A stretch of 64,000 nucleotides of DNA from Talpa occidentalis (GCF_014898055.3 NW_023600993.1:15652850-15716849), one strand, 5' to 3'. Positions 1-11,362 are shown, counted from the first letter of the stretch. The notes: generated by a model not told the origin, from the letters alone. Numbers and translations are program-made.

Positions 1-65
1 TAAAACCAAATTAGAAAAGGTCTTTAAGATACGTAAAAGGATTCATTCTTATAAAAAAAAATTCA

Positions 66-320
66 GGGCCTCCCTGGTGGTGCAGCGGTTGAACGCTGGG
101 CTGTGAAGCTGCCCGCAGCCCCTGCAGCTCTGGTTCTATCCCGGCCACCAGGCGAGGGTCCCACATGGCGCGACAGACCTCTCCTGCCGCCTGCTGCTCC
201 CCTCAGCAGTGTATATCATCAGTCTGCCTGTTCTGTTCCCTGCTCTGGCTCTGGTGAATTCTCTCACCCTCCTGCGCTTCTGACTGTGTACCCAGTGCTT
301 GTATAAATAAATAAATCTTT
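66..320 (+). mobile_element. T+ tRNA-derived SINE, subfamily A (copy 1)
   Basis: The head matches a tRNA-like A box and B box, and the body ends in AATAAATAAATCTTT followed by A's. An A-rich direct repeat ending TTCAG (52-65 and 321-335) brackets it. The body carries the 'cttctgactgt...cccagtgcttg' 3' end typical of the subfamily I call A. The short open frames inside are non-coding. Confidence 0.93.
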
Positions 321-335
321 AAAAAAAAATTTCAG

Positions 336-603
336 GGACCTCCCTGGTGGTGCAGGGGTTAACATCTCAGCACCATCAAGCTATCAGCAGCCACTGCAGC
401 ATGAGTTAAATCCCAGGCCAGGGAACTAACCCACTTGGCCCAGCAGACCTCTCCTGTCTCGCCCGCTGCTCCCCTCAGCAGTGTATTTCAGTAGATCCTC
501 CTGTTCTGCTACCCACTCTGTCTCTGGTGAATCCTCTCACCCCCCGTACCTCTGGCCTACACCCCTGTTCTTGAATGCGTAAATAAATAAATCTTTTAAA
601 AAA
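336..603 (+). mobile_element. T+ tRNA-derived SINE, subfamily B (copy 2)
   Basis: It lies head-to-tail directly after copy 1. The body has 'tgtatttcagtag', 'gaatcctctcacc' and 'cctctggcctac...ttcttgaatgcg', the diagnostic changes of the subfamily I call B. Its tRNA-like head is strongly diverged, so it is probably older than copy 1. It ends AAATAAATAAATCTTTTAAAAAA. Confidence 0.9.
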
Positions 604-897
604 TCCAAATAATTGAAATTATTCCAATATTTTGCTAGTAGCTTAGCAATTTTTTTCTTTCATTAAGTGTTGCTCACAATTCCTTCAATGGTTCATGGCT
701 GTGTAGTTTGCCAATCCTTAAGTTGATTTTGTGGCAAGCTGCTGAAATTGAGTGAATATTGAGGCTTGAGATGGTTCTGAAGTTCTACCAGATGTGCTGA
801 GTTTAGCCTTCAGCAAAACTGTGTTAGACCTTCATCAGCATATGTCTCCTCGTCATAGACAGCAGGTGAGAGCTTGTAGAGCAGCCTGATTCCCAGT

Positions 898-1560
898 CAT
901 TTTTTTTTTTTTTTACTAAAAGCAGCAAATAATGCATCTTAAACACTTCATTAGTCATGGGGCATTCCACATTGGAAGGGGTTCCACCGCAGCTATGATG
1001 GCACAAGTGTTCAGTTTGCATCCTCAAAGGAAAAACATGAATTGTACAAAAAAAGTCATTTTAATCCACAAAATACTTTCCAAGCAGCAAAGAGATAAGT
1101 GGATATACTGGAGAAATGAATGCTCTTATATTCAGGTAAAATCATGAATGAATTTGACAGAAATTCCTCTTTGTCAGTGCAGATGAAGTCACTGCTGTAA
1201 CAGAAATGAACTTGCTTGAAGGACGGGAACCTCAGTTCTGCACCAGCTTCAGGTTTAGTTAGCTGAGCCGTCTTGGACAAGCACCAGCTGCCTGGACCAA
1301 CATTTTTTGTCTTTAAATTGAGGGAATGGAGAAAAGAATCTTGAAAACAAACGGCTATTTTAATATTTTTGCATTTCAAGATTTTAAAGTCCTCACACAT
1401 TTCTGCAGACTTCATGTCCTTTTCTTACTGTGGACCTACAGCAACGTAATGCAGCCACCTGAATATACAGCTTCATGATTTGTTGTATATACCAATTTAC
1501 AGCAAAATCTACAGGAAAAACAAAAGATAATCACTGAGCTCAGTTTTTCCGACACAATTT
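898..1560 (-). pseudogene. candidate processed pseudogene or 3'UTR copy, parent unknown
   Basis: On the minus strand this mRNA-like sequence ends in a run of about 15 A's (poly-T at 900-914 on +). An open frame of 119 codons lies at 1056-1415. An ATTAAA motif lies about 150 bases before the A run, which is far for a poly(A) signal. I found no clear target-site duplication and do not recognise the protein. It could equally be unique DNA with a chance poly-A. Confidence 0.25.
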
Positions 1561-1683
1561 GATAAAGTTACTCCTTTTATATACAACAATTCAAAATGCC
1601 TTTTATCATTATGGTACGATTTTTTTTTTCTCTACAGACTCTTTCCCAAAGGGAAAGTCTGAGTCTATTTCTAATGACTTTTT

Positions 1684-1928
1684 TTTTTAACATTTATTTA
1701 TTTATGCATACAAGAGCTGGGCCACAGGCCAGAGATGTGAGGGGTGAGAAGATTCACCAGAGACAGAGTGGGGAACAGAACAGGCAGACTCACTGAAATA
1801 TCCTGCAGGCATATACCTTGCCATGTGGGTTGCTCCCTGGCAGGCCAGGGATCGAACTTATGCTACAGAGGCTTTGGATTTCTTCATAGTGAGGTGCCCA
1901 ATCCCTTGTGCCACCAGGCAGGCCCATT
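1684..1928 (-). mobile_element. T+ SINE, subfamily B (copy 3)
   Basis: Minus-strand copy with its tail at the left and its head (ccaccaggcaggccc) at the right. A perfect 13-bp duplication tttctaatgactt (1668-1680, 1929-1941) flanks it. The 'acaagagctgggccacaggccagag' segment places it in subfamily B. Confidence 0.92.
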
Positions 1929-1941
1929 TTTCTAATGACTT

Positions 1942-2287
1942 CTTAGTGATCTAATGATGTGTTTAGGATCTTAACTCGGTTGTCTTAGATACCCATTGTT
2001 TGGCAAGTAATACAGATGTTATTTTTAGTAAAGAGAAAAGGTAAATTTGAATAGAATAAAGAATGAAAAATACAAAAATGCATTTTGTAGGAGTGCTTGT
2101 ATGTCCTAGGTTATGATGTAAATGTGTTTTTCATTATAAATCATATTGTAAATCATATGAGTGCCTTGGTGCTGGGCATGGTATGGCAACATACATTTGA
2201 AGAGGTGTGACTTTCTACCTTGGAATCATATACATTGTTAGATGCCAGTGTTCCTGCAATAAAAAGTAATTTATTAAAAAAATTAAA
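1942..2287. other. unique AT-rich DNA
   Basis: I see no gene, RNA or recognisable repeat between SINE copies 3 and 4. Confidence 0.5.
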
Positions 2288-2562
2288 GGGCCTCCCCGGT
2301 GGCGCAGTGGTTGAGCACTGGGTTGCAAAGCTGCCCACAGCCTCTGCAGCACCGGTTTGATCCCTGGCTTCTCCCCGGCCACCGGGCAGGGGTCCCGCAT
2401 GGCGCGCAGACCTCTCCTGCCGCCCGCTGCTCCCCTCAGCAGTGTACTTCGGTCCTTCTGCCTGTTCTGCTCCCCACTCTGGCTCTGGTGAATTCTCTCA
2501 CCCTCTCGCGCTTCTGACTGTACCCAGTGTTTGTATAAATAAATAAATAAATCTTAAAAAAA
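2288..2562 (+). mobile_element. T+ SINE, subfamily A1 (copy 4)
   Basis: Well-preserved head, A box TGGCGCAGTGG and tail AATAAATAAATAAATCTT. It carries the extra 'cttctccccgg' segment after the B box that marks what I call A1. The flanks are so A-rich that the target duplication cannot be delimited. Confidence 0.94.
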
Positions 2563-2569
2563 AATAAAA

Positions 2570-3589
2570 TTAAAAAATTAATTAAAAAATTTAAAAAAAT
2601 ACTGCATCAAGCATGTTAATTTGTATATTTAATCTTCATAATTTTGGGGAGTAAATACTAAAGAGTATAATTGCTATATCAAATTAGAATAGATGGGTTC
2701 TAATATGACAGAGGCTTTCTTTAATGTATCTACGTATCTTGAATACATGTATCGTCAACAAGTTTTGCAAATTTGATAGGTAGAATGGTATTTTGTTTTA
2801 ATTTTTTTTTTGCCTTACTAATGAGGTTGGACAACTTTTCTGTACTCACCTTTTAAGCATTTCTATTAAGTTATGCATGGTGCCAGGTAAGGAACTATAG
2901 AAAGAGTGTTATACATACCTTTATGTGGAATCTTAAGGAAATTTACCACTTCCCTTGCCTACTTTCCTCCTGACAGCAACCATTTCCAACTATTTTTGTA
3001 TGTCTATGTTGGTATTGACCTTCATATGCCTCTATAACTATTTGAATTAATGCCTTGAAGTAATGAGGATTTAGCACACCAATGTCACCTCACTCCCCTG
3101 TTACATCCCTTTTATTTTTCCATTTTCCCAGTATCAGAATGTTGACTCAATCAATATTCAGTACTCGCTGTTACTATTGTGTAAGCCCTATTTTAGGGTG
3201 AATCATGTAATACTATGAATACTTCCCCCCGGTATACTTTCCTTTCCTGTGAACAGTTAAACATTGGCTGCTTTTTTTTTCACTGATTTGAAATTTCAAA
3301 TTTCCATACTTATCATTTATTCATCCTGTCTCCAAGTTGTCTAGGTAGCAAGACTTTTGGATACAGCAGGGATTCCATCAAATTCATTTTTTGGTGAGAA
3401 ATATTTCCTAAAGTCTTTTGATCTATTCTGACATCAAATGGTAGTCCCTTGTCTGGTGATTAGTGCTCATCCTGGAGGAATTCTTTTGCTTTACAATGCT
3501 GAAACTTCCTTTTCCTGGTTCTCTCCCCCTTGCTTTATTCTTTAATTTTTATTGAGCACAGGGTCTTCTGAAAAAATAGTGAATGTAAG
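2570..3589. other. AT-rich DNA, possibly decayed LINE sequence
   Basis: No gene is seen. Around 2700-2880 the sequence faintly resembles the antisense of an old LINE-1 ORF2 3' part, too diverged for me to call. Confidence 0.3.
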
Positions 3590-4400
3590 GAAATGTTTTA
3601 GAGAATTTGTGGACCGAAGAGATTTTTTATTTATATTGACATTTAATTGATAATTTTGTTGACTACAAAATTCCTGGTGGGAAAGTGTTTTCCATCAGTA
3701 ATTGGAAGGCATTACCTCATTGTCTTTGAGTTCATTGTTGCTGTTCAGAGTTCCAAAGACATTTTGATCCCTGATAGGTTGGTTGTGATTTTGTTTTGTT
3801 TTTAATTTCTTCTCAGAGAACATTTTATTTATTTTTATTGCAGTAATACAGGTTTACACCATTATATATAATTTAGAGCTATATGATCTCTCCTCTTTAG
3901 CTGTATCTCACCGTACCTACCACCAAGGCATCCATAGTCTTCCACCACAGTCCGTTGGACTCCCTCCCCTTATGATTTTTGCTTCCCCGGCCCCCTCTGA
4001 CAGCCTCAATTTTACTCAAATGACTAAAGTTTGCTTTTGGTTTGGTTGTGTCTGACCCTTTGTTTTGTTTCCCTGTATTCTACATTTGGTTTTCATTGTT
4101 TTCTAGTTCTAGAACTCTTAGTGATTGGATATTTACCAGCTTTCTTCTGTATTCCATCTCTCTACTTTTTGCTTTCTTGAGAGTTTCTCATTTCTATTTT
4201 CCTAACTTTCTTTTGAGGTTTTATTTCTTTTAACACATTTTGATATTCAAGAGGTATTTGTCTTCTATGTTTTCTGGATATCATGGTATCTTGTCCCTGT
4301 TGCTGTTTTATGGTTAATACCTCTCTCTTCACAGACTTTAGAGTCATATTCATTCTCTCTCTTCTCCTCTCTCCTTCCCTCAAGTTTTCCATGAATTGTA
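3590..4400 (-). mobile_element. old LINE-1 fragments, antisense, composite
   Basis: 3600-3780 resembles the antisense of an L1 ORF1 C-terminal region (compare 54,090-54,220 in the young L1). 3825-4020 resembles an L1M 3'UTR (ttattgcagtaatacaggtt..., C-rich stretch). 4060-4400 is T-rich and may continue ORF1. The order suggests one fragment inserted in another. No frame is intact. Confidence 0.5.
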
Positions 4401-4651
4401 TACTCTTTTGACTACTTGCTTATTTAGATCTTTCATTTAAAAAAAATTCACAGAAATCTGTGTTCCTTGGTTTTACACATATGTTTGCGAATATGACAGT
4501 GTAAAAGACTACTGTAAATCTTGAGTTTTGATGGGCAAGGTCTTACCAACTGTGAATCTTTTCTGGCTTCTTTGTGGTGGGGCCCTTAGGAATAGCAACT
4601 TCAGGTCTTTTCACTTGAGCTCTTCTTTTTTTTGTTGAAAAGAGAACTCCT

Positions 4652-4915
4652 GGGCCTCCCCGGTGGCGCAGCAGTTGAGCGCTGGGTTGTGAAGCTGCCC
4701 GCAGCCTCTGCAGCGCCGGTTCGATCCCTGGCCACCGGCGAGGGTCCCACATGGTGCGCAGACCTCTCCTGCCGCCGCTGCTCCCCTCAGCAGTGTATTT
4801 CGTCAGTCTGCCTGTTCTGCTCCCCACTCTGTCTCTGGCAAATTCTCTCACCCTCCCGCGCTTCTGACTGTACCCAGTGCTTGTATAAATAAATAATCTT
4901 TTTTTTTTTAAAAAG
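4652..4915 (+). mobile_element. T+ SINE, subfamily A (copy 5)
   Basis: Flanked by agagaactcct at 4641-4651 and 4916-4926. It lacks the A1 insertion (gatccctggccaccggcgagg). The tail is unusual: AATAATC is followed by about ten T's before the A-rich end, giving a strong Pol III terminator. Confidence 0.94.
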
Positions 4916-4926
4916 AGAGAACTCCT

Positions 4927-5946
4927 GTCTCTTGCCCAGAGTATTGTAAGACCCAAAGGAAAGGGTATTGCCAGGTAGGTAGACACTGAGAGGTGACCTT
5001 CTATTGTAAAAATACAAACTTAAAATTCGTCCAAATCTGATATAAAGGGGATGCAGAGAATAGTAAGAGATTTTGCTGTCTTCTAAAATTGAGATAGCTA
5101 ATATGGGTCGGAATATGGAAGCCATTGAACACTCAGCCCTTTATTCAAGCATTCTAAAATATCTCAAATTGTTTTTGAAAATTAAACTAAATTTTTAGTA
5201 CAGTAAGTGGAAACTGCTGGTATACCATTTAACAGATTGGGCATAGAGAGGCAAATGACATTTCTGTGGCTTCTTAGTAAGGCTCTGGCAGTGTCAGAAA
5301 ATGAAAGCAATACTTGTGGTTAGTCTGTGTGGTCCTTCTATATGAACAGCTAAGCACATGGAAGGCAGTCAAGATCGTCCTGCTTTCATAGGCTATTCTA
5401 CTTCCTCAAAACCTTTGAGTTCCTTTTGTAACTTTAAATTCACTTTCATTTTTATAATAACCTTCACAATTTGCATATACAAAATATGCATTACACTTGT
5501 ATTTATATAGCATTGAAACTGTGTTGACATAGCTATAAATATTCAGCTAATATTACATCTTGAAAGAATAAGCAGAAATTTGCAACATAATAACTCTATC
5601 AACATCTTTAAAACTTTGCAATTATTTTCCTTTCATTGTTTAGTTAAAGCTCCCACAGCTTAGTCAAATAAGCAAACTTTTTGTGTTTATTTTTCATAAA
5701 ATTGATCACAAACTGTTTTTAAACTATTGGTGACATTAGCTAAAAATCGACCCTGACCATTATTTATTTGTATTTTTATTCATTCATTCATGTCCTCATT
5801 CAGGAATTATAAAGCATATGCTTATTTTTTTTAGTTATCTTTATCATTTAAAAAATAAATTTTTAAATTTTAGAATGTTTTAAAATTTACAGAAATATTC
5901 CTACATCTTACACTATACATGTAGTTTTTTATATATATATATATAT
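4927..5946. other. unique AT-rich DNA
   Basis: No gene or clear repeat is seen apart from an (AT)n tract at about 5926-5945. Confidence 0.5.
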
Positions 5947-6215
5947 GACAAATAAGCATTTGAAAAGGTGCTCCACATTCTATGTCATCAGAGAAATGCA
6001 AATTAAAAAAAATAATGAGCCTCTACTTGCATCTTAGATTGGCTATAATTCAGTACACTTAAGGTACCAAAATTTGGCAATGATGTGGAGTAAAAATAAC
6101 TCATTCACTGATAAAAGAAAGCAAAATTGTAAAACCACTTTGAAAGACAGTTTGGTGGTTTCTTAAAAATCTAAACATACTGTTGCCATACAAGCCAGCA
6201 ATAGTACTTTTTGCT

Positions 6216-6492
6216 GGGCCTCCTGGGTGGCGCAGTGGTTGAGCGCTGGGTTACGAAGCTGCCCGCAGCCTCTGCACCGCCGGTTCGATTCCTGGCTGCT
6301 CCCCGGCCACTGGAGGAGGGTCCCACATGGCACGCAGACCTCTCCTGCCGCCCGCTGCTCCCCTCAGCAGTGTACTTCGGTCCTTCTGCCTGCTCTGCTC
6401 CCTGCTCTGGTTTTGGTGAATTTTCTCACGCTCCCGCGCTTCTGACTGTACCCAGTGCTTGTGTAAATAAATAAATAAATAAATAAATAAAA
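6216..6492 (+). mobile_element. T+ SINE, subfamily A1 (copy 6)
   Basis: Bracketed by a perfect 13-bp duplication agtactttttgct (6203-6215, 6493-6505) inside the old L1. Close to my visual consensus for A1, with a long (AATA)n tail but no clear TCTTT. Confidence 0.96.
6228..6292 (+). promoter_or_regulatory. internal Pol III promoter (A and B boxes) of SINE copy 6
   Basis: A box TGGCGCAGTGG at 6228-6238 fits TRGYNNARNNG. B box GGTTCGATTCC at 6282-6292 fits GGTTCGANTCC. Box spacing is that of a tRNA gene. Shown once as the representative of the family; most copies keep recognisable versions. Confidence 0.8.
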
Positions 6493-6713
6493 AGTACTTT
6501 TTGCTGTTTACTCAGAGGAATTGAAAACTTATGTCCACACAAAAACTTGCTCACAGATGTTTATAGTAATTTTATTCATCTTTGTCAAGACTTGGAAACA
6601 ACCAAGATGTCTCCTTTAGTAGGTGAAACAATTATGGTACATTTAGAGAACTGGATATGGAGTGCTATGAAGAAATGAGCTCTTAATTTGTAAAAAGATA
6701 TAGAAGAAATTTA

Positions 6714-6977
6714 TTTTTTTATTTTATTTATTTATTTATACAAGCACTGGGTACAGTCAGAAGCGCGGGAGGGTGAGAGAATTCACCAGAGCCAGAGCGG
6801 GGAGCAGAACCGGTAGACAGACTAAGTACACTGCTGAAGGGAGCAGTGGGCTCGGCAGGAGAGGTCTGCTCACCATGTGGGATCCTCGCCGGTGACCGGG
6901 GATCAAACCGGTGCTGCAGAGGCTGCCGGCAGCTTTGCAGCCCAGCGCTCAACCGCTGCACCACCGGGGAGGCCCAG
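6714..6977 (-). mobile_element. T+ SINE, subfamily A (copy 7)
   Basis: Inserted in the same old L1, flanked by atagaagaaattta at 6700-6713 and 6978-6991. The tail on + reads (ATTT)n ATACAAGCACTGGGTACAGTC, the A-type end. Confidence 0.95.
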
Positions 6978-7144
6978 ATAGAAGAAATTTAAATGCATGT
7001 AAATAACTGAATGAAGAGGCTATTTGTAGTATGATTCCAACTTTATGATATTCTAGAAAACTTGGAGACACTAAGATCATCAGTGGTGGCCTGGAGCTGG
7101 TGGGGGGGGAGGGGTGAATGAATAGGTGGACATAGAGGAATTTC

Positions 7145-7396
7145 TTTTTAAAGATTTATTTTTATTTATACAAGAACTGAGGTACAGGCCAGAGGCGTGG
7201 GAAGGTTAAAGGATTCACCAGAGACAGAGCAGGTAGCAGAACAGACAGATGGACCGAAGACACTGCTGAGGAGAGCAACGGGTGAGACAGGAGAGGTCTT
7301 CTGTGCCATGTGGGTATCTCCCTGGCCAGCCAGGAATCAAACCTGCACTGCAGAGGCTGCGGACAGTCTCATATCACTGCACCACTGGGGAGGCCC
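7145..7396 (-). mobile_element. T+ SINE, subfamily B (copy 8)
   Basis: Third SINE in the old L1. The duplication is imperfect (gacatagaggaa at 7129, gacatggaggat at 7397), in keeping with greater age. It shows the B-type end 'acaagaactgaggtacaggccagagg'. Confidence 0.9.
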
Positions 7397-7612
7397 GACA
7401 TGGAGGATTTTTAAGGCAGAAAAAATTTCTGTGTGATATTGTAATCATGGATACCATTTGTTTTAGATTTAAAAAAATCTAGGCCATGTAACTTGGTAGC
7501 TAACTGATTGCTTTTGGGAACTGGAATACAAGTAATAAATATGAGACTGATTTTATAAGGCTTGCACATGGAGGGTGCTAGCCCACCAAAAGTAAAATTC
7601 TTGTAAATTTTA

Positions 7613-7893
7613 TTTTATTCTTTAAAAAATTTATTTATTTATTTATTTATACAAGAACCGGGGTACAGGCCAGATTTGCGGGAGGGTGAGAGGATTCACC
7701 AGAGATAGAGCGGGGAATAGAACAGGCAGACTGACGAAATACACTGCTGAGGGGAGCAATGGGCGAGATGGGAGAGGTCTACTCTGCCATGTGGGACCCT
7801 CGCTGGCCAGCCAGGATCAAACCGTCACTGCAGATGTTGCGGACAGCTTCACAGTGCTGAACTCAACCACCTGCGCCACCAGGGGAGGCCCAT
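7613..7893 (-). mobile_element. T+ SINE, subfamily B (copy 9)
   Basis: Flanked by a perfect 16-bp duplication attcttgtaaatttta (7597-7612, 7894-7909). B-type end 'acaagaaccggggtacaggcc'. Confidence 0.95.
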
Positions 7894-7909
7894 ATTCTTG
7901 TAAATTTTA

Positions 7910-8950
7910 AAATCCTGTGCCATCGGAAGGTATTCTGTAAAACATGTAAACACAAAACCCACTGCTTTTCTTGTGAGCTGAAATTTCCCATAAGAGCAAT
8001 TTCTTATCCTACAATTTGTTTTCTTAAAGGATTTCTGCATCTGTTAGGGTGAAAACAATATTTGATAGCAGTGAAATAGATGAGATGAACTGAATTATAA
8101 TTTAATATATTTGATTATATATTCACATTTTGAAGCATAATCCACATCACTTTATTAAGCAAGTGACAGCAACAGGCTTAATGTTTTGTTATGCCACTGC
8201 ATGCTTGTTTTCTTGAATAATGGGTGATTGAGAATTTAAGCAGGATACATGTATTTGTATGAGATTTGGATGCTCATAGAAAAGTAATGGCTTTTAGATT
8301 TCTAATCATCTAGCTCTCAGTAGAATTTTAAGTTTCTCCCTAAAAAAGGTAAATTAAGAAAAACTGAGAGCTAGCTGTCTTGAAGTTTTAAAAAGCTAAA
8401 AAAATAAATCTTTACACCCAGAATAGCATGATAAACTCTGGTTTCCATGGCTAATATTCACTTTTCACTCCCCCCTCCCAATTTCTTGATTAAGAGAACA
8501 GCTATTTAGAATATTGAAGAACCTTATAAACTGGATTCTACCCCTACACAAGATCATAGTAAAGGTGACATGCCAGCTACAGCAAGAATGGCTAATTATG
8601 TCAAATTACAGCTTTTAAAATGCCAAATGAGACCTCATTGCAGATGAAGTCCTATTCAGGCCTCAGCTGGATTTCTAGTAGAAAACCCAATCCTTAAATT
8701 AGATTTGAACTTTCAATGAAGGAAGGAAGAATATAGACTGTCACAAAATGTACATGGGTTAATGTTAGCTCTACAGCGTAGCTTTCTGTGGACATCCGTG
8801 TCCCATCTCCAACTGTAAACATTTGTGGTTGCCAAGAAATAACTGTAAAAACTCTAAAGAGGGCTTGTTTTTATTCCTGTACCCCAGGCGTCCAGTTTTT
8901 CTCCAAAATTTACCCAAGGCCAGGTTTAGTATTATATAGATAAAAGCTCA
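7910..8950. other. unique DNA with a short inverted repeat
   Basis: No gene or interspersed repeat recognised. A perfect 12-bp inverted repeat (8310-8321 and 8362-8373) with a 40-base loop is present. Confidence 0.5.
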
Positions 8951-8954
8951 TTCA

Positions 8955-9370
8955 GTTATTAGTGTGAAACAAAACACTCCAAAAACTTTGTGCTTTAAGA
9001 CACCAATTATTTATTATTTCTCAATGTGTGGTACAAATGGGCAGTTCTGCTGACCCAGGCTGGGTTCGACCGCTGTCTTCAGGCTTGGCTCTGTGCCCAT
9101 TGTCATATTCAGCTGGGAGGTGGCTGGCCTAGGAGGGCCTTGGCTGGCAAGACTGGGCTCTGCTTGGAGTCATCCAGCAGGCAGGCTAAGTATTTTCTGA
9201 TGCCAGAGGAAGGATTCCAAGAAAGATTGTGAAAATGCACAAGACCTCTGTAGGGCTGGGCTTGGAACTGGCATATGGTCAATTCTGTTGCTTCCATTGG
9301 CCAAAAAGCAAGTGACAGAGCTGGCCTAACCCAAGGGGTGGGGAAGAAAGTCTCCAGGTGTGGAGAGAAA
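8955..9370 (+). mobile_element. old solo LTR remnant, MaLR (MLT1-like)
   Basis: 'actttgtgctttaagacaccaattatttattatttctca', 'aagacctctgtagggctgggcttggaactggca' and 'aaagcaagtgacagagctggcctaacccaaggggtggggaa' follow the order of an old mammalian MaLR-type LTR. No internal retroviral sequence adjoins it. Family assignment is from memory of the LTR pattern and approximate. Confidence 0.6.
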
Positions 9371-9729
9371 GAAATACAAAATTCCAAAAATACTCTCCAT
9401 TTCAAACTACCCAATATCATACCGGGTATTTACCTTTTTTACGTTTTGGTTTTTCCTTTCCCACAGGCTGTTTATTTTCCCAGAAAGAAGCACACCCATT
9501 CTTCTCGAATTTCTTCCACAATTTACCTTTTTTTCACACATCAAGACGTGCTTTTATTTCTCAGAAAAATTCTATTATCAACATAAGCTCTCCACTTTTT
9601 ATCACCATCACTTTCAAGTTGCACAAACACGCTCTTGAATATGATGAACACTCATTTGACATTCCTAAGCAGGCTTACATTAATTTTAGTTCCCTATTGA
9701 ATTTCAAACAGGAGCCTCCACGTTGACAT
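9371..9729. other. unique DNA
   Basis: Open in several frames on + but with no recognisable protein. No repeat recognised. Confidence 0.45.
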
Positions 9730-10660
9730 TAAAAATATTAACATTTGCAGTGGCAGCGCAGTCTGCTGAGGTGTGGGTCGTTGCTCTGACTGGCCACATC
9801 TTTCCCCTTGTTCTTTTTTTAGAAAGAGCAAAGCGGAGAGATTTGGCAGGGCAATTCAAGCTGCCACTCAGCAGCTCCTGAGAGGGAAGGCTAGCCTGGG
9901 CCTCACTGCCTTCTAGCTGGCAGCAAATCCTTCCTTCAAGGTCTTTCTCCAGAAAGGCAGTGCTCGCTGGGCCCCGCACCCTCGCTCGAGTCTGTCCTGT
10001 GTGTTGGAGATAACTTCCCAGCCATCAAACGGCAGCTACTTTCAATTTCTTTGAATGCTTCTTAAAAAGCTTCTCTTTAATCTGTTCTTTTGCCCCAAAT
10101 AAGATTTTCCCCCTTTGTTGTTTACAATAATGCAGGCGGTGAAAAGAAGCCAAGCTTCTGATTGAGGTGTGGTGGGCGAAGTTTGTTCAGTACCTTTTCA
10201 TTTTTTTTTTTTTAATTGAATCTTTTGTGCCCTTTGTGGACAAGGCGATGCACAGTAGAGAAAATTTCCTTCTGCAGCTATTTTCCACCCTTTCAGCCTT
10301 GCTTATTTTTATCATGTCCCATCACCATTATTACCCATTATATTTATATCTGTGTTTAGCAGGCAGACTTGCTTGGTGTCTATAAAGGTGTAATGAGCAA
10401 TTTGGGTTAATGATTTTCTGCAGCTGCTCAAAACAGTTGGTACTAACGTCATCGTTTATGCCTTCCAAAAGAAATCAGAACGAGGCATCAGATGTGGACC
10501 AAATTGGCTTTGCCTGTTGAGTGGAGGAAGTAAAAGCATGGATGGGGGTGGGGTGCCTGTGGAATAGTGGTTCATGCATCTTTCATTCCCCAGTTGGTTG
10601 GATGATATAATGGGGCCTCTTTGATAAAGGAGTCTTTGGCGTTGGGAGAAAAAAATGACT
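9730..10660. promoter_or_regulatory. candidate conserved non-coding element
   Basis: A repeat-free block of balanced composition with clustered homeodomain-type TAAT/ATTA cores, an E-box CAGCTG (10,421-10,426 area, 'tctgcagctgctc') and a cAMP-type TGACGTT/AACGTCA core ('taacgtcatcg', about 10,444). It reads like a developmental enhancer, but conservation cannot be measured here. Confidence 0.3.
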
Positions 10661-10804
10661 CACAACAGAGAAATGTACTTGTGTTGCCATTTTGATTAAA
10701 GGGTATTGCTTTACCAGAATGGAGAAAATTAATTTTTACACAGTTTTGTGATTTATAGATGAACTTTGAAAATACATAAAACCAGTGCCTTTCAACTCCC
10801 TTTA

Positions 10805-11000
10805 GGGAGTACTGAAGCTAGTGCAGAGAAAAGAACATTGGATTGGAAATAGAATAACTGGGTTCAGTGTTTTGATTCAGCAGCATTTTAACTGAGTGAC
10901 CTTCTGCAATTTAACTTCTCTGAGATTCAGTTTCCTTCTCAATGAAATGGGGGTACCCAATAATTCCTAGGATGGTTTCAGGAAAAAGGGAGAGAAGTAT
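10805..11000 (+). mobile_element. MIR SINE
   Basis: Order of MIR core landmarks: 'attggattggaaatagaataactgggttcag', 'gtgaccttctgcaatttaacttctctgagattcagtttcc', 'aatgaaatgggggtaccc'. Diverged, as expected for this ancient tRNA-SINE. Confidence 0.8.
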
Positions 11001-11083
11001 ATGAATGGATAATGTGTTAGGACTATGTTAGAAGTCTTGTCATTAGAGAAAGTGCAGACACACAAATTAGAATTTTCTGCACA

Positions 11084-11347
11084 TCAGGCCTCCCTGGTGG
11101 TACAGGCAGTTAAGTGCAGCGCTGTGAAGCTGTCCACAGCTTCTGCAGTGCAGGTTCGATCCTGGAAGGCTGTGGAGATACCCACATGGTGTGGTAGACC
11201 TCTCCTGTCTCATCTGATGCTCCCCTCAGCAGTGTATTTCAGTCAGTCTGCCTGTTCAGCTCCCTGCTCTGTCTCTGGTGAATCCTCACACCCTTCCTGG
11301 TTCTTGTATGCATAAATAAATAATTAAAAAAAATTAAAAAACAAAAA
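11084..11347 (+). mobile_element. T+ SINE, subfamily B (copy 10)
   Basis: Perfect 15-bp duplication agaattttctgcaca (11069-11083, 11348-11362). B-type body (tgtctcatctgatgctcc, tatttcagtcagtctg). The 3' end is slightly shortened ('ccttcctggttcttgtatgcat'). Confidence 0.95.
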
Positions 11348-11362
11348 AGAATTTTCTGCACA

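Larger units (their letters stand above)
5947..7600 (+). mobile_element. old LINE-1 (L1M-type) 3' half, interrupted by three SINEs
   Basis: Sense-strand L1 ORF2 3' sequence is recognisable in order: 'gacaaataagcatttgaaaaggtgctccac', 'gcaaattaaaa', 'ttggcaatgatgtggag', 'accactttgaaagacagtttggtggtttctt', 'tatgtccacacaaaaacttg', 'ggaaacaaccaagatgtc', then 3'UTR-like 'atcagtggtggcctggagctggtgggg' and 'gatattgtaatcatggatacca'. Copies 6, 7 and 8 of the SINE split it. Many substitutions and no intact frame, so it is long dead. Confidence 0.8.

Noticed and set aside
66..320. Open frames of 60-110 codons with shared peptides such as KLPAAS and SPSACSAP, repeated at more than 20 places
   Set aside because: They are translations of the SINE in different frames, not a protein family.
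6228..6292. tRNA gene
   Set aside because: The A and B boxes belong to the SINE head; the cloverleaf is not kept and the unit is repeated 27 times with tails and target duplications.
9704..9979. 91-codon minus-strand frame
   Set aside because: No recognisable protein; lies in the candidate non-coding block and its neighbouring frames are open too.
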